A stretch of DNA of 64,000 nt from Bacteroidota bacterium (GCA_016711505.1 JADJSV010000002.1:488652-552651); one strand, 5' to 3'. Shown: positions 22,782 through 32,982, counted from the first letter of the stretch. Program-made: numbers and translations. The notes: generated by a model not told the origin, from the sequence alone.

Positions 22782-23270
22782 ATGGTAAACATCATCATTT
22801 TTATGTCTGCAATTTTTTCGCAGATGACAATTACAAGTCCTGCTTTCAAAGAAGGGAAACTAATTCCTGAGCAGTTCACATGTGAAGGAAAAAACATCAG
22901 TCCCGAATTGAATATTTCAGGTTTTCCTGAAAACACAGTCACACTTGCTTTGATCATGCATGACCCGGATGCACCGATGGACGGTGGCTTTACGCATTGG
23001 GTCGCTTTCAATATCGATCCTGTAAAAAAGATAGAAGAAAATACTTCACCCGGAACAGCCGGCAAAAATAGCTCCAACAAAAAAGGTTATACCGGACCCT
23101 GTCCGCCTACGGGAACGCACCATTATAAATTCAAAGTTTATGCATTGGATGCAAAACTGGATCTGAAAAAAGGTGCCACAAAAGCGGAACTTGAAAAAGC
23201 CATGGAAGGCCATATCCTTTCTCAGGGACTTTTAACGGGTTTATATAAGAAAACTAAAACCAAAGGCTAA
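22782..23270 (+). CDS. YbhB/YbcL (PEBP-like) family protein
   Basis: 162 residues from ATG 22782; a GTG at 22737 is possible but adds a weak N-terminus. An N-terminal hydrophobic segment (VNIIIFMSAIFSQ) suggests export. The phosphatidylethanolamine-binding/Raf kinase inhibitor-like signature is present: 'FTCEGKNISPELNISGFP', 'LIMHDPDAPMDGGFTHWVAFNI', 'GYTGPCPPTGTHHYKFKVYALD'. Function in bacteria is unknown; the fold has an anion-binding pocket (DPDAP, GxHxY). It follows the cupredoxin gene by 49 bp and is followed by a terminator. Confidence 0.9.
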   Translation: MVNIIIFMSAIFSQMTITSPAFKEGKLIPEQFTCEGKNISPELNISGFPENTVTLALIMHDPDAPMDGGFTHWVAFNIDPVKKIEENTSPGTAGKNSSNKKGYTGPCPPTGTHHYKFKVYALDAKLDLKKGATKAELEKAMEGHILSQGLLTGLYKKTKTKG

Positions 23271-23327
23271 TTTAATTTAGTAGTATGATTCACATTGGTT
23301 AATACTAATGAGGATTGTAATTTAATG

Positions 23328-23374
23328 AGCACTAATCGAACTTCTGAATCTGAAGTTCATTAGTGCTTTTTTTT
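23328..23374 (+). terminator. Rho-independent terminator
   Basis: AGCACTAATCGAACTTC and GAAGTTCATTAGTGCT form a ~15-bp stem with a one-base bulge, followed by eight T. It ends the PEBP gene. Confidence 0.9.
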
Positions 23375-23521
23375 ATGTTATTTACATTTGAGGAATTGGA
23401 TACAAATGCATCCCAGGCAGAAATAGATTTGAACGAATGCAATAATGGCTTATATTTATATAAAATTATAAGTTCAGACAATAGCATTAATGCTCAGGGA
23501 CGCCTGAGTGTAATAAAGTAA
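23375..23521 (+). pseudogene. Orphan T9SS sorting-domain fragment
   Basis: An in-frame stretch of 48 codons encodes 'IDLNECNNGLYLYKI' and ends 'GRLSVIK', the last part of a T9SS type-A sorting domain. No upstream body of a secreted protein exists: the fragment abuts the terminator on the left and is 2 bp from the next gene on the right. It is best read as the remnant of a deleted secreted-protein gene. Confidence 0.65.
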
Positions 23522-23523
23522 AA

Positions 23524-25007
23524 ATGAAATTTCTAAAGCGTATTATATTTTTTATAATTGTTAATTCCCTGTGTGCTTACTCACAGGGAATTGACAATTT
23601 ATGGATGATGGGATATGAAAGCTGGGCTGGTTTTCCTTATGGCGGAATAAATATTGATTTTAATTCAGGAACTCCGAATATTTATGGAGTTAACAGAATT
23701 CAGAACTTTAAAGCTACGAACGCAAATATTACTGACAACTCAGGGAATTTGTTGTTCTCATCAAATGGTGTATGGATTGCCGATGCTACAGGCGATACTA
23801 TGTTGAATGGAAGTGGATTGAATCCAAGTAACTATACGGCATCAAATACTCCATATGGACTTTATATTGCTCAGGGAAATGTAATTATTCCTGCACCTGG
23901 AAATTCGGAATTATATTATTTATTTCATATTACAATCGATGAGACTACACTTGGAGGTCACTACATTACACATAATTTGTATTGCTCTACAATTGATATG
24001 TCGTTGAATGGTGGACTCGGTGCTGTCATAAATAAAAATGCCGTTATCCTGAATGGGGATATTGTCCCTGGAAAATTGACTGCTGTTAAACATGGGAATG
24101 GAATTGATTGGTGGTTAATTGGTCACTTATATAACCGTACAGTTATGTTAAGTTTCTGATAGATTCTGCCGGAATTCATGGTCCATATAATATTGGTGCA
24201 GGAGTGCTGCGTTTAGACGCCACTGGTCAGTGTGCCTTTTCAGAAGACGGCAACAAGATGGCTTACTATGATGTGATTACTGATCTCGACATTTTTGACT
24301 TCGACAGATGCAGTGGAACCTTATCCAACTTTATTCACATTGCCATTGATGATTCTGCGCAAAGCGCGGGAGTCGCATTTTCTCCAAGTGGAAGGTTTCT
24401 CTATGTACCTTCTATGAATTATCTCTATCAATACGACCTACAGTCTTCTAATATAGACAGCTCCAGAATTACTGTTGGTGTATGGGACGGTTTTTATTCT
24501 CCACAACCTCCTTTTGCGACTTATTTTTTTCTAGCACAACTCGCTCCTGATAACAAAATTTATATTAATTGCTCCAATGGAACTCAGGCTATACATGTAA
24601 TTAATTATCCGGATAGCATAGGGTTGGCTTGTGACTTGTGTCAGCATTGCGTTCAGTTGCCATTTTATAATGCATTCACCTTACCAACTCCGCCGAATTA
24701 TCATCTGGGAAATTTACCAGGAAGCATTTGCGATACATTGCTTTCTGTAAATAATCTCACCGACTTGAAATTTTCTTTTTATCCGAATCCGGTAACTAAT
24801 AAATTGCAACTTCATTTTGAACAAGATTATTGTATTGATCAAATCAGAATTTCAAATATTTTAGGTGAGATTTTTTATACAGATCAAAATTCAGGATCTT
24901 TAAAGGATAATGTTACTATAAATACCGAACATCTTTCTCCCGGAATTTACATTTGTAATTTGAGTATTTTGGAAAGAAATATTTCGTTTAAATTTATTAA
25001 GGAATAA
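23524..25007 (+). CDS. T9SS-secreted WD40/lactonase-like propeller protein (frameshifted)
   Basis: Signal peptide MKFLKRIIFFIIVNSLCAYSQ, then a beta-rich domain. The frame breaks at ~24145-24150 (one T missing in TT-AAG) and continues 'IDSAGIHGPYNIGAG', 'VAFSPSGRFLYVPS', 'LAQLAPDNKIYINCSNG', ending with a T9SS type-A domain (FYPNPVTNKLQLHF ... ISNILGEIFY ... SPGIYICNLSI). About 494 residues. The blade pattern 'QLAPDGKIY' is common in Bacteroidota propeller proteins. No enzymatic residue is recognised. Confidence 0.8.
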
Positions 25008-25261
25008 ACTGATCTTTAGTATCAGGAATGTCGCAAAGTATTCAGTAATGAGTTTTTTGTTTTAGAAAGAAAATCATGCTGTTTCTTCAGAAATCTCTAT
25101 CACATTATAATACAATAAGATTCATCAATTAATAAGTAATTGCATATGGATTCGTGGCAATAACACAACTTGCAGACATTTATCTCCAATTTGAAGATTA
25201 TATTTTTAAAACAGATAAAATCTGTCCAATTTTGCATGGATAAATAACTAAATTTGAATTT

Positions 25262-26326
25262 ATGAAAAAGTCAATTGTCGTTTTATTTCATATTGGCTTC
25301 TGGGCATGCTACATTATATTAATATTAATTATTGTTGGAGTATTTTACAGGAGTGGACATACAGTAGATCAGCAAGCAAGGGCGGTGAATGCTATTAAGA
25401 GTGTTTTTGTCTTCGCATTCTTTCCGTCTTTTATTACTTTTTATTTATGTTATTTCCTGGTTTTTCCAAAGCATCTTCAACAGAAGAAGTTTTATCGTTC
25501 CATATTATTTGGGTTACTTATATCACTATGTGCGGCAATTGTTGGATATATAACTATCAGATATTTGATCGAAACAGGTCAAATTATCGATATGGACGAA
25601 GGAGGGAAGCATGGCCGGTCTACTGCGGTCTTCGTAATATTTGTTATGACGATTATTGCGTCCATATCAGGAATGGTAGCATTGGTAATAAAAGGATTTA
25701 TCACCTGGTTTGAAGAGGTCAAACAGAAAGAAAGGTTAAAGCAAAAAAATCATGAAACCGAAATGGCTTTGGTTAAGGCTCAACTCGATCCGCATTTTTT
25801 ATTCAATACATTGAATAACATCGATGTACTTTTGATAAAAGATGCTGCTGAAGCATCAAATTACTTAAACAAACTTTCCGACATACTTCGTTTTATGTTA
25901 TATGAAACCAAGACTGATAAAATTTTACTTGAGAAAGAACTTGAATACATTGAAAAATATATTGAATTGCAAAAGATAAGGACTTTGAATGCAAGCTATG
26001 TTAATTTTAACGTAACCGGACTTCCCGGCAATAAAACGATTGCACCAATGGTTTTTATTCCATTTATTGAAAATGCTTTTAAGCATACTACAAATAAGAA
26101 GATAGACAATGCAATCAATGTTCAGGTAGTCATTAAAAAGGATACCATCTTATTTGTTTGTGATAATAAGTTTGATCCGAATAGAAAATTGAAGCAAGAC
26201 AGCAACGGTCTTGGCAATGATCTTATTCAAAAGCGACTTGATCTTATTTATCCGGGAAATCATACTTTGGAATTAGTCAAACATACTGATATTTATAGTG
26301 TACATTTAACCATTAGAAATGGATAA
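25262..26326 (+). CDS. LytS/YehU-type sensor histidine kinase
   Basis: 354 residues. Four hydrophobic segments in the first ~155 residues form a membrane sensor part. The His_kinase domain (PF06580) follows with the phosphoacceptor motif 'QLDPHFLFNTLNNID' (His ~177) and a short HATPase part with 'FIPFIENAFKHT' (N-box) and 'SNGLGNDLIQKRLDLIYP' (G-box). It lacks a large periplasmic domain. The stop overlaps the start of the response-regulator gene by 8 bp, so the two are co-translated as one two-component system. Confidence 0.92.
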   Translation: MKKSIVVLFHIGFWACYIILILIIVGVFYRSGHTVDQQARAVNAIKSVFVFAFFPSFITFYLCYFLVFPKHLQQKKFYRSILFGLLISLCAAIVGYITIRYLIETGQIIDMDEGGKHGRSTAVFVIFVMTIIASISGMVALVIKGFITWFEEVKQKERLKQKNHETEMALVKAQLDPHFLFNTLNNIDVLLIKDAAEASNYLNKLSDILRFMLYETKTDKILLEKELEYIEKYIELQKIRTLNASYVNFNVTGLPGNKTIAPMVFIPFIENAFKHTTNKKIDNAINVQVVIKKDTILFVCDNKFDPNRKLKQDSNGLGNDLIQKRLDLIYPGNHTLELVKHTDIYSVHLTIRNG

Positions 26327-27017
26327 GTATTCGTGTATAATAATTGAGGATGAACCTCTGGCTCTTGAGCGGACGAAGATTTTCGTCAGTAAGATTCCTT
26401 TTTTGAATTTATGTGGGACATTCGACAATGCACTTGACGGCCTATCATTTCTTAAATCAAATAAGGTCGATCTGCTGTTTCTTGATATTAACATGGATGA
26501 ATTATCTGGAATAGAATTGCTGGAAAGTTCAAAGATCGAAAGCAAGGTGATCATAACAACAGCATATCAGGAGTATGCAATTAAAGGTTATGAGTTGAAC
26601 GTAACGGATTATTTATTGAAACCATTTACTTTCGATCGTTTTTTAAAAGCGGTGAATAAAGCTCAGGAAAGTATGAGCCAATCTGCACTAAGTTCACCTC
26701 CGGAAAATATTTTTGTAAAGACAGAAAATCGTTTAGAGAAAATTAATCTCTCCGAAATAATTTATATCGAAGGAATGCGCGATTACCGCAGAATTCATAC
26801 AGCTGATAAGCGGATCATGACACTCCAGAATTTCAGTGAACTGGAAAAGGTCATTCCTTCTAACATAGTTTGCAGAGTCCACAAATCATTTATGGTTGGG
26901 ATCAACAAGATCGAATCCATAGAACGCAGCAGAATTAAAATTTTCAATCAGATCATACCTATCTCAGAAACCTACAGGGAGCTTTTTTTTCAAATAATCA
27001 ACAAGTCGAACATTTAA
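26319..27017 (+). CDS. LytTR-family response regulator
   Basis: 232 residues. Receiver domain with acidic pair Glu10-Asp11, phospho-acceptor Asp56 (LLFLDINMDE), Thr/Lys switch residues ('VIITTAYQEYAIKGYEL' and 'YLLKPF'). The C-terminal LytTR DNA-binding domain spans ~130-232 ('LSEIIYIEGMRDYRRIH', 'CRVHKSFMVGINKIESI'). It is the partner of the overlapping LytS-type kinase. A 10-bp tandem repeat and a TonB receptor gene follow downstream. Regulation of the receptor is possible but not shown. Confidence 0.92.
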   Translation: MDKYSCIIIEDEPLALERTKIFVSKIPFLNLCGTFDNALDGLSFLKSNKVDLLFLDINMDELSGIELLESSKIESKVIITTAYQEYAIKGYELNVTDYLLKPFTFDRFLKAVNKAQESMSQSALSSPPENIFVKTENRLEKINLSEIIYIEGMRDYRRIHTADKRIMTLQNFSELEKVIPSNIVCRVHKSFMVGINKIESIERSRIKIFNQIIPISETYRELFFQIINKSNI

Positions 27018-27060
27018 ATTGTAGTTATTGATATTGATATTTAACCAACACCCATTTTTT

Positions 27061-27216
27061 TCATTTCACTTCATTTCACTTCTTTCCACTTCTTTCCACT
27101 TCATTCCACTTCATTCCACTTCATTCCACTTCATTTCACTTCATTTCACTTCATTCCACTTCATTCCCCTTCATTCCACTTCATTCCACTTCATTCCACT
27201 TCATTCCACTTCATTC
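27061..27216. repeat. 10-bp tandem repeat (TCATTCCACT), ~15 copies
   Basis: Fifteen full units of 10 bp run from 27061 to 27210, mostly TCATTCCACT with T/C variants, and a partial unit follows. A small ORF across it (27028-27252) is made of the repeat only. It lies between a LytTR regulator and a TonB receptor gene; no promoter element was recognised with confidence. Confidence 0.95.
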
Positions 27217-27363
27217 TTATTCTCCCCCAATCCCACGCTTTGCAGAATATAAAGTCCATTTCGCAGACATCTCAACTTGCTTGGCATAGTGGAATTGCAG
27301 ACCAGAGCTCATTCATAGACTTTTGTATCAATAATTAAAACAACCACTACAAAAACACATACT

Positions 27364-29796
27364 ATGAAAAAGTTCATTACAATTACATTATTAATTTCCT
27401 TTCTGTCGGCAATGGTCTATGGTCAGGAGATGACTCGGGTAGTTCGGGGAACCGTACTTGATGTTGATAGCAAACAACCATTAATTGGTGTAATCGTTGT
27501 TATGGCAACTGATCCAACTATCGGTGCAGTATCTGATCTGAATGGCGAGTTTAAACTGGAAAAAATTCCGGTTGGCAGAATTTCACTTAAATTATCATAT
27601 ATGGGATTTGAAGGAAAAGTTATTCCAGATATCGAAGTAAATTCAGGTAAAGAGACAGTGCTCGATCTGACAATGCAGGAAAAGGTTTCAAAGCTTAACG
27701 AAGTAGAGATCACCGGTTATAAAAACAAAGGTGAAGCGATCAATGAAATGTCGGTTGTTAGTACACGCTCCATTTCTGCAGTAGAGACAAAGCGATATGC
27801 AGGTGGCTTGGATGATCCATCCAAGATCCTGTCGAATTTTGCAGGAGTTACTGCCGGACAGAATGGCCAAAACGATATCATAGTACGAGGCAATTCGCCA
27901 AAATATGTACAATGGCGTCTGGAAGGAACAGAAATTACTAATCCAACTCACTTCGCTGATCAAAATGGAATCCAGGGAGGTGTCAGTGCTTTGAATAATA
28001 GTTTACTTGCCACATCAGATTTTTCCACCGGAGCATTTTCTGCAGAATATGGCGATGTGTTGTCTGGTGTTTATGATGTTAAACTTCGCAATGGTAACAA
28101 TCAGAAATTTGAAACATCATTGGGTATTGGCGTCCAAGGCTCAGACATTACACTTGAAGGTCCGTTTAAAAAAGGCTATGGTGGATCATTTCTTATCAAT
28201 TATCGATATTCAACTATTTCACTACTGAGCAACTTAGGTGTTATCGATCTTGATGGAACATTGAATTATCAGGATGCAGCATTTAAAATTTTATTGCCTA
28301 CAAAAAAGGCGGGAGTATTTTCATTCTTCGGACTTGGTGGGTTAAGTGATGCTTCGATTGAAGATGTACAGGCAGATAATATCTCAACTCCATCTAATGA
28401 AACTATTACTTCGGACTTCACTGAAGATTACGACAAAAGTAATTACCTGTCGAATTATGGATTCAATCATTCAATTGCATTAAACGAAAAGAGCTATTTG
28501 AAAACTACATTATCTTATTCAGCAGATGGCATTGACGAAGATGTGTATAAAATTAAGACGACAAAAATTAATAATACACAAGGGGAGTTTTTACGTGATT
28601 CAATAGGAGATAAAGTTTTAAACTATAAAAGCAGAATTCAGAATTGGACTTACAGAGGAGCGGTTACATATAACAATAAGATTGATGCAAAGAATACTCT
28701 TCAAGTGGGTACAAAATATGCTCTGCATGGATTTAAAAATTCGATTGACCAGTCACAAAATAACGCAGACGAATTAACATCAATGACAGACTTTAATGAA
28801 GACATTAGTACTATTAGCAATTTTGCAAGTCTTAAACACAGATTGAATGAAAAAATTACAATTATTGGTGGGGTTCACAACATGAATGTATTATACAATC
28901 AAAAAAGCACAATCGAGCCAAGGCTTGCAATTAACTGGCAGGTTGGCGAAAATAGTTCTTTCAGTGCCGGTTATGGTAAGCACAGTACAATGGAAAGTGT
29001 ACATAACTATTTTGCTCAGGTAAAACAAGCGGATGGCAGTTTAACTGAACCAAATAAAGATCTGGATCTGTTAAAAGCTGATCATTATGTTCTGGGGTAT
29101 GAAAAACGCCTTGGAAAAAATATGAGATTGAAAGTGGAAGCTTATTATCAGTCTTTGTATAATCTTCCGGTTGAGAATGTTGATACAAGTTATTATTCAA
29201 CTATCAATGAAGGAACCGATTTCAGATATGTTGAACTGGTTAATAAAGGAGCCGGAAAGAACTATGGAGTAGAAGTTACCCTCGAAAGATTCTTCGACAA
29301 AGGATATTACTACCTGATAAATGCATCAGTATTTAATTCGAAGTATATGTCGCTTGATGGTGAGGAGAGAAATACACTATACAATAGCAATTACCTTGTT
29401 AATTTTTTAGTTGGAAAAGAATTCGCCAACCTGGGCAAGAAGAAAAACCAGACACTCAATTTAAATGCTAAAGTGTTTCTTAGCGGCGGGCAGAAATACA
29501 TTCCACTTTTAAAAGATTCTCAAGGCAATCTTGCTGTCGATCCTGCTACCAACAAGTTCTGGGATTATGGAAAAGCATACGAAAAAGGTTTTGAGGATAT
29601 TTATAAAGTATCTTTATCTGCAGGATATAAATGGAATAAACAAAATGTAACCCACGAAATTTTTGTTAACCTTGATAACATCACCAATGCCCAAGGGAAA
29701 TTATCAGAATATTATGATGGAAAAGTTGCCGGAAATGTTGGTTATGTAAAACAGTTTGGATTGTTTCCGAATATTATGTACAAGTTATATTTTTAA
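27364..29796 (+). CDS. TonB-dependent receptor with carboxypeptidase-regulatory domain
   Basis: 810 residues. Signal peptide (MKKFITITLLISFLSAMVYGQ), then a carboxypeptidase-regulatory-like domain (~25-105, 'RGTVLDVDSKQPLIGVIVV', 'GEFKLEKIPVGRISLKLSYMGF'). A plug domain follows (~125-230, 'YAGGLDDPSKILSNFAGV', 'ITNPTHFADQNG'). The rest is a 22-strand-type outer-membrane barrel ending in 'FPNIMYKLYF' with a terminal Phe. Substrate unknown. It is not SusC-length and no SusD partner is nearby, so ferric or other metal/small-ligand uptake is as likely as glycan uptake. Confidence 0.92.
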   Translation: MKKFITITLLISFLSAMVYGQEMTRVVRGTVLDVDSKQPLIGVIVVMATDPTIGAVSDLNGEFKLEKIPVGRISLKLSYMGFEGKVIPDIEVNSGKETVLDLTMQEKVSKLNEVEITGYKNKGEAINEMSVVSTRSISAVETKRYAGGLDDPSKILSNFAGVTAGQNGQNDIIVRGNSPKYVQWRLEGTEITNPTHFADQNGIQGGVSALNNSLLATSDFSTGAFSAEYGDVLSGVYDVKLRNGNNQKFETSLGIGVQGSDITLEGPFKKGYGGSFLINYRYSTISLLSNLGVIDLDGTLNYQDAAFKILLPTKKAGVFSFFGLGGLSDASIEDVQADNISTPSNETITSDFTEDYDKSNYLSNYGFNHSIALNEKSYLKTTLSYSADGIDEDVYKIKTTKINNTQGEFLRDSIGDKVLNYKSRIQNWTYRGAVTYNNKIDAKNTLQVGTKYALHGFKNSIDQSQNNADELTSMTDFNEDISTISNFASLKHRLNEKITIIGGVHNMNVLYNQKSTIEPRLAINWQVGENSSFSAGYGKHSTMESVHNYFAQVKQADGSLTEPNKDLDLLKADHYVLGYEKRLGKNMRLKVEAYYQSLYNLPVENVDTSYYSTINEGTDFRYVELVNKGAGKNYGVEVTLERFFDKGYYYLINASVFNSKYMSLDGEERNTLYNSNYLVNFLVGKEFANLGKKKNQTLNLNAKVFLSGGQKYIPLLKDSQGNLAVDPATNKFWDYGKAYEKGFEDIYKVSLSAGYKWNKQNVTHEIFVNLDNITNAQGKLSEYYDGKVAGNVGYVKQFGLFPNIMYKLYF

Positions 29797-29822
29797 ATGT
29801 GTGTTTTCTTTTTATTGAAATG

Positions 29823-29856
29823 AAGCGATGTGGGCAACCATGTCGCTTTGTTTTTT
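29823..29856 (+). terminator. Terminator of the TonB receptor
   Basis: AAGCGATGTGG-GCAA-CCATGTCGCTT forms an 11-bp stem with two G-T pairs, followed by a T-run. Confidence 0.85.
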
Positions 29857-30293
29857 AATCAACTTTAAGAAAACCAATTCCCTGTAGTGTCAACTAGGGC
29901 TTTTTCTTCCGGTTAAATTTCAATTGAAAGTATCCAATATCAGAAAATTATAGAGCAGATTTCAGCTATTGAATTGTAATAAGACTTTTCGAAAATGAGA
30001 TTGAAATGACTATTTGATGAACGTTACTCACATAATTGATGGAAATGCTGAGTAAATTCAGTCCTGACAATTTGCAGAATTGCTATTATAAAGTGTAAGA
30101 GTTTAATTGTTTTTATTATATCATGTCGCAATATATTTTGTGAAATTCTTACAATATCAATTTTAATAAAGGATAGCATTTCATTTTAAAACCCAAATTG
30201 AGCCTCTACTATTGCTACAGGAAAACGAACATAGGTAATTTAATTTTAAAATCAATCGCCGGAAAGTAAGGCATAATTTAAAACAAAATACAA
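29857..30293. other. Intergenic spacer before lipoprotein paralogue 1
   Basis: 437 bp without a recognisable gene. The last ~100 bp (30195-30293) weakly resembles the leader that precedes paralogues 2 and 3 (a CAAATTG/ATTGC/GGAAA segment), so part may be regulatory. Nothing else is seen. Confidence 0.4.
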
Positions 30294-31295
30294 ATGAAAA
30301 GAGAATTTGCATCTTCTGGACTGTTAAGAATTTCTGCTTTAGTACTTATAAGCTTTTCACTTATTTTAACATCATGTTCAAAAGAAGAACTATTAATAGA
30401 GCCTTCTGCAACATCCAGAATGTCTTCTGTGGCTTTGAATCAAAATGCTCAGCCTCTTCCTGAATTATTCGGAATGTATACAACTCCGACTAATCTGACA
30501 ATTGGGAATGCTGCCAGTGAAAATGCATTTCTTCAGTATTTGCAAAACAAGGGCGGTAACATGATCAACTGCTATGCCCGCAATTCTATGACTACATCTG
30601 CAGAAAGAGCAAAGTTTGCAGCTTTCTGCCGTAAAGCAATAAGTTCATATGGCGTTAAATTAATTACATGTGATATCCGTGAAACATCTGAAATTGCTAC
30701 CTGGGATGCTTTATATACTTCTTATCCTGACCTACGTGCAGTCGTTGCGCCATTGACAGAAAAAGAGCCATGGGTTACATGTGATTATGCAGGATGCTTC
30801 ACTTTGCTGCGACAGACCAAAGCGATGTGCAATCTTTATGGAGCTAAATTTTATTTTTATGCGGGGTGGATGGGAAAGAATTACTCTGATCCGCAAGCCG
30901 CTGTAGATTCGATGGTTTACTATTGTGATGGAATATTTTTGTCAAATTATGTTACTGTAGCCGATTATTTATCGACAGCAACCGGCTATGGCAAGTGGGA
31001 TAACAGAATAAAGTACAGACTCGACCAAGGCACTTCTACCTATGGTGGGATCACAAAAGCAGCGAAGAAGTTTAATAAACTCGATTATCCGATAATTGAA
31101 TTACAATCTTTGCAAACATCCTACTTATTTTCCCTTTATTCAGTTAGTGGTACTAATCATTCGCTTTACGGAACAATGTATAACGATGCTAAAGCATTAT
31201 ATAATCAGTCACCTTCAGACGTTTTAAAATATACTGAGCTTAGAGGCAAATCGTTGTTTTATCTGAAGTATGTTTTGCAGGCTCAGCCAAATTAA
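30294..31295 (+). CDS. Paralogous lipoprotein 1 of unknown function
   Basis: 333 residues. Lipobox 'LILTSCSKEEL' (Cys ~28). The mature part has a conserved pattern shared with the genes at 31677 and 34620: 'LPELFGMYTTPTNLTIG', 'NKGGNMINCYARNSMTTS', 'CRKAISSYGVKLITCDIR', 'PLTEKEPWVT', 'AKFYFYAGWMGKNYSDPQAA', 'WDNRIKYRLDQG', ending 'YLKYVLQAQPN'. The layout (repeated strand-helix with carbonyl-acid-rich ends) could be a TIM-barrel-like hydrolase, but no family is recognised and the catalytic residues are only guessed. Confidence 0.75.
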   Translation: MKREFASSGLLRISALVLISFSLILTSCSKEELLIEPSATSRMSSVALNQNAQPLPELFGMYTTPTNLTIGNAASENAFLQYLQNKGGNMINCYARNSMTTSAERAKFAAFCRKAISSYGVKLITCDIRETSEIATWDALYTSYPDLRAVVAPLTEKEPWVTCDYAGCFTLLRQTKAMCNLYGAKFYFYAGWMGKNYSDPQAAVDSMVYYCDGIFLSNYVTVADYLSTATGYGKWDNRIKYRLDQGTSTYGGITKAAKKFNKLDYPIIELQSLQTSYLFSLYSVSGTNHSLYGTMYNDAKALYNQSPSDVLKYTELRGKSLFYLKYVLQAQPN

Positions 31296-31489
31296 TTTTT
31301 CCAATTTTCAGGATACAGCGATAATAATATAAGTGGAATTTTATTGTTCACTTATGCTTGAAAATTAAACATTATATGAAAGCGCTCATTCGTCTCTTTC
31401 AATTTGCTTTTGTTTATCAATTTTTCATAGATAAATTCCGTTATTTCTCACTTTTTCGAATATAATTGATCAGTTCATATTAAAGCCAA

Positions 31490-31676
31490 ATTCTGTAGGT
31501 ACAATTGCACCCGGAAACAAATAGTGTGCGAGAAAGCGGTAAAATTTGATTTTTACTGTTAATTGGGGAAATCCTCGTCATTACTACAATATTAATATTT
31601 CAGTGATTTGCCAGTGGATAAATTTTTACCCACTGACCATTATTTAATTGTGTCAACCAAAAAAAACTAAACAAAA
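31490..31676 (+). promoter_or_regulatory. Conserved 5' leader of paralogue 2
   Basis: This region shares short blocks with the region before paralogue 3: ACAATTGCAC, a CGAGAA segment, AATCCTCGTCATT and AATTGTGTCAAC. Both contain a hairpin near the gene (31611-31637: CAGTGGAT ... ACCCACTG). The blocks lie within 190 bp of the start codons. A cis-regulatory leader or shared promoter is inferred. Confidence 0.5.
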
Positions 31677-32669
31677 ATGGTAAAACATTCTTCTAAGGGG
31701 CTTTATTTAGTTCCCGCCTTATTACTAATGAGTTTTTCACTTTTTTTTACAGGATGTACAAAAGAAGAGTTCATAGAACCTTCTGTAACATCAGAAATTC
31801 CTTATTCACCATTACGTATCAGTGCGGCGCTTCCGGAAGTTTTTGGGATGTATACAACTCCAACTAACCTGACAATAGGGAATACCACGAGTGAAAATAA
31901 TTTTCTGACTTATTTAAGAAACAAGGGTGGTAACATGATTAACGCTTATGCGCGTAATTCTATGACTACTTCTACAGAAAGAGCAAAGTTCGCAGCTTTC
32001 TGTCGTAAGGCAATAGCATCTTATGGTGTTAAACTGATCACATGTGATATCAGAGAAACTTCTGAAATTGCTACATGGGATGCATTATATACTTCATATC
32101 CGGATCTACGTGCAGTGGTTTCACCGCTGACTGAAAAGGAGCCATGGGTTACAAGAGATTACACAGGATGCTTTAAATTATTGCGTGAGACGCGAGCAAT
32201 GTGTAACCGTTATGGAGCTAAATTTTATTTTTATGAAGGCTGGATGGGAAAAAATTATTCTAATCCACAAGCTGCAGTAGATTCAATGGTATATTACTGT
32301 GATGGAACATTCCTGTCAAATTATGTTACTGTAGTTGATTATTTATCTACAGCAACTGGTCTTGGTAAGTGGGATAACCGTATAAAGTACAGACTGGATC
32401 AGGGTGCTTCAAGCTACGGCGGAATTACGAAAGCGGCGAAAAAGTTTAATAAACTTGATTATCCAATCATTGAGTTGCAATCAGTCGAGACTTCTATGTT
32501 ATTTTCTCTCTATGCAGTATCCGGTTCCAACCGTTCGTTTTATGGAAGTATGTACAGCAATGCAAAGACACTATACAATCAATCAAATGCAGATGTATTG
32601 AAATATACAGAACTTAAAGGGAAAAGTTTATTTTACCTGAAGCATGTGCTTCTGGCACAGCCTAATTAA
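31677..32669 (+). CDS. Paralogous lipoprotein 2 of unknown function
   Basis: 330 residues. Lipobox 'LFFTGCTKEEF' (Cys ~27). Same conserved blocks as its neighbours (FGMYTTPTNLTIG, AYARNSMTTSTERAKFAAFC, SEIATWDALYTSYPDLRAVV, EKEPWV, WMGKNYSNPQAAVDSM, WDNRIKYRLDQG). A strong T-rich terminator follows the stop. The first 40 residues after the lipid Cys differ most between paralogues. No function is known. Confidence 0.75.
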   Translation: MVKHSSKGLYLVPALLLMSFSLFFTGCTKEEFIEPSVTSEIPYSPLRISAALPEVFGMYTTPTNLTIGNTTSENNFLTYLRNKGGNMINAYARNSMTTSTERAKFAAFCRKAIASYGVKLITCDIRETSEIATWDALYTSYPDLRAVVSPLTEKEPWVTRDYTGCFKLLRETRAMCNRYGAKFYFYEGWMGKNYSNPQAAVDSMVYYCDGTFLSNYVTVVDYLSTATGLGKWDNRIKYRLDQGASSYGGITKAAKKFNKLDYPIIELQSVETSMLFSLYAVSGSNRSFYGSMYSNAKTLYNQSNADVLKYTELKGKSLFYLKHVLLAQPN

Positions 32670-32691
32670 GTTTTGAAAATTAATTATTTTG

Positions 32692-32728
32692 AAAAAAGTC
32701 AGGAGCTGAGGTTTCTGACTTTTTTTTG
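32692..32728 (+). terminator. Terminator of lipoprotein 2
   Basis: AAAAAAGTCAG ... CTGACTTTTTT stem with U-tract, directly after the gene. Confidence 0.85.
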
Positions 32729-32854
32729 TTTGTGATAGTCTATATAAATTCAGAAGATAGCAGGCGAATTTACCCTTTTGGGAATCTTAAACAAAAGTTA
32801 CAAGCCAAATTTTATATACTAACTATGAAATTCAATATTTGAAATTTGTAGATT

Positions 32855-32950
32855 GCACGACGATAGGCGGAATGTTGAGCGGAAATTAGCGATACACTTT
32901 CAGGATAGTAACCGCTCGAGCGACATTCCTGCCGAGGCAGAAGGTACACT
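32855..32950 (+). repeat. REPIN-like repeat, forward copy A
   Basis: Consensus structure: 'GGCGGAATGTTGAGCGG' on the left, ~40 bp spacer, then 'CGAGCGACATTCCTGCCG' on the right. The right arm is an imperfect inverted copy of the left (AATGT/ACATT and GAGCGG/CCGCTC pair). Each arm is bounded by a GCACGACGATA-type segment and a GGTACAC-type segment. Confidence 0.85.
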
Positions 32951-32982
32951 CTTTGTTGGGAGAATAAATATTTCAACTTGTT

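Noticed and set aside
27028..27252. Small ORF rich in Ser-Phe-His-Phe
   Set aside because: It is only the translation of the 10-bp tandem repeat and has no coding features.
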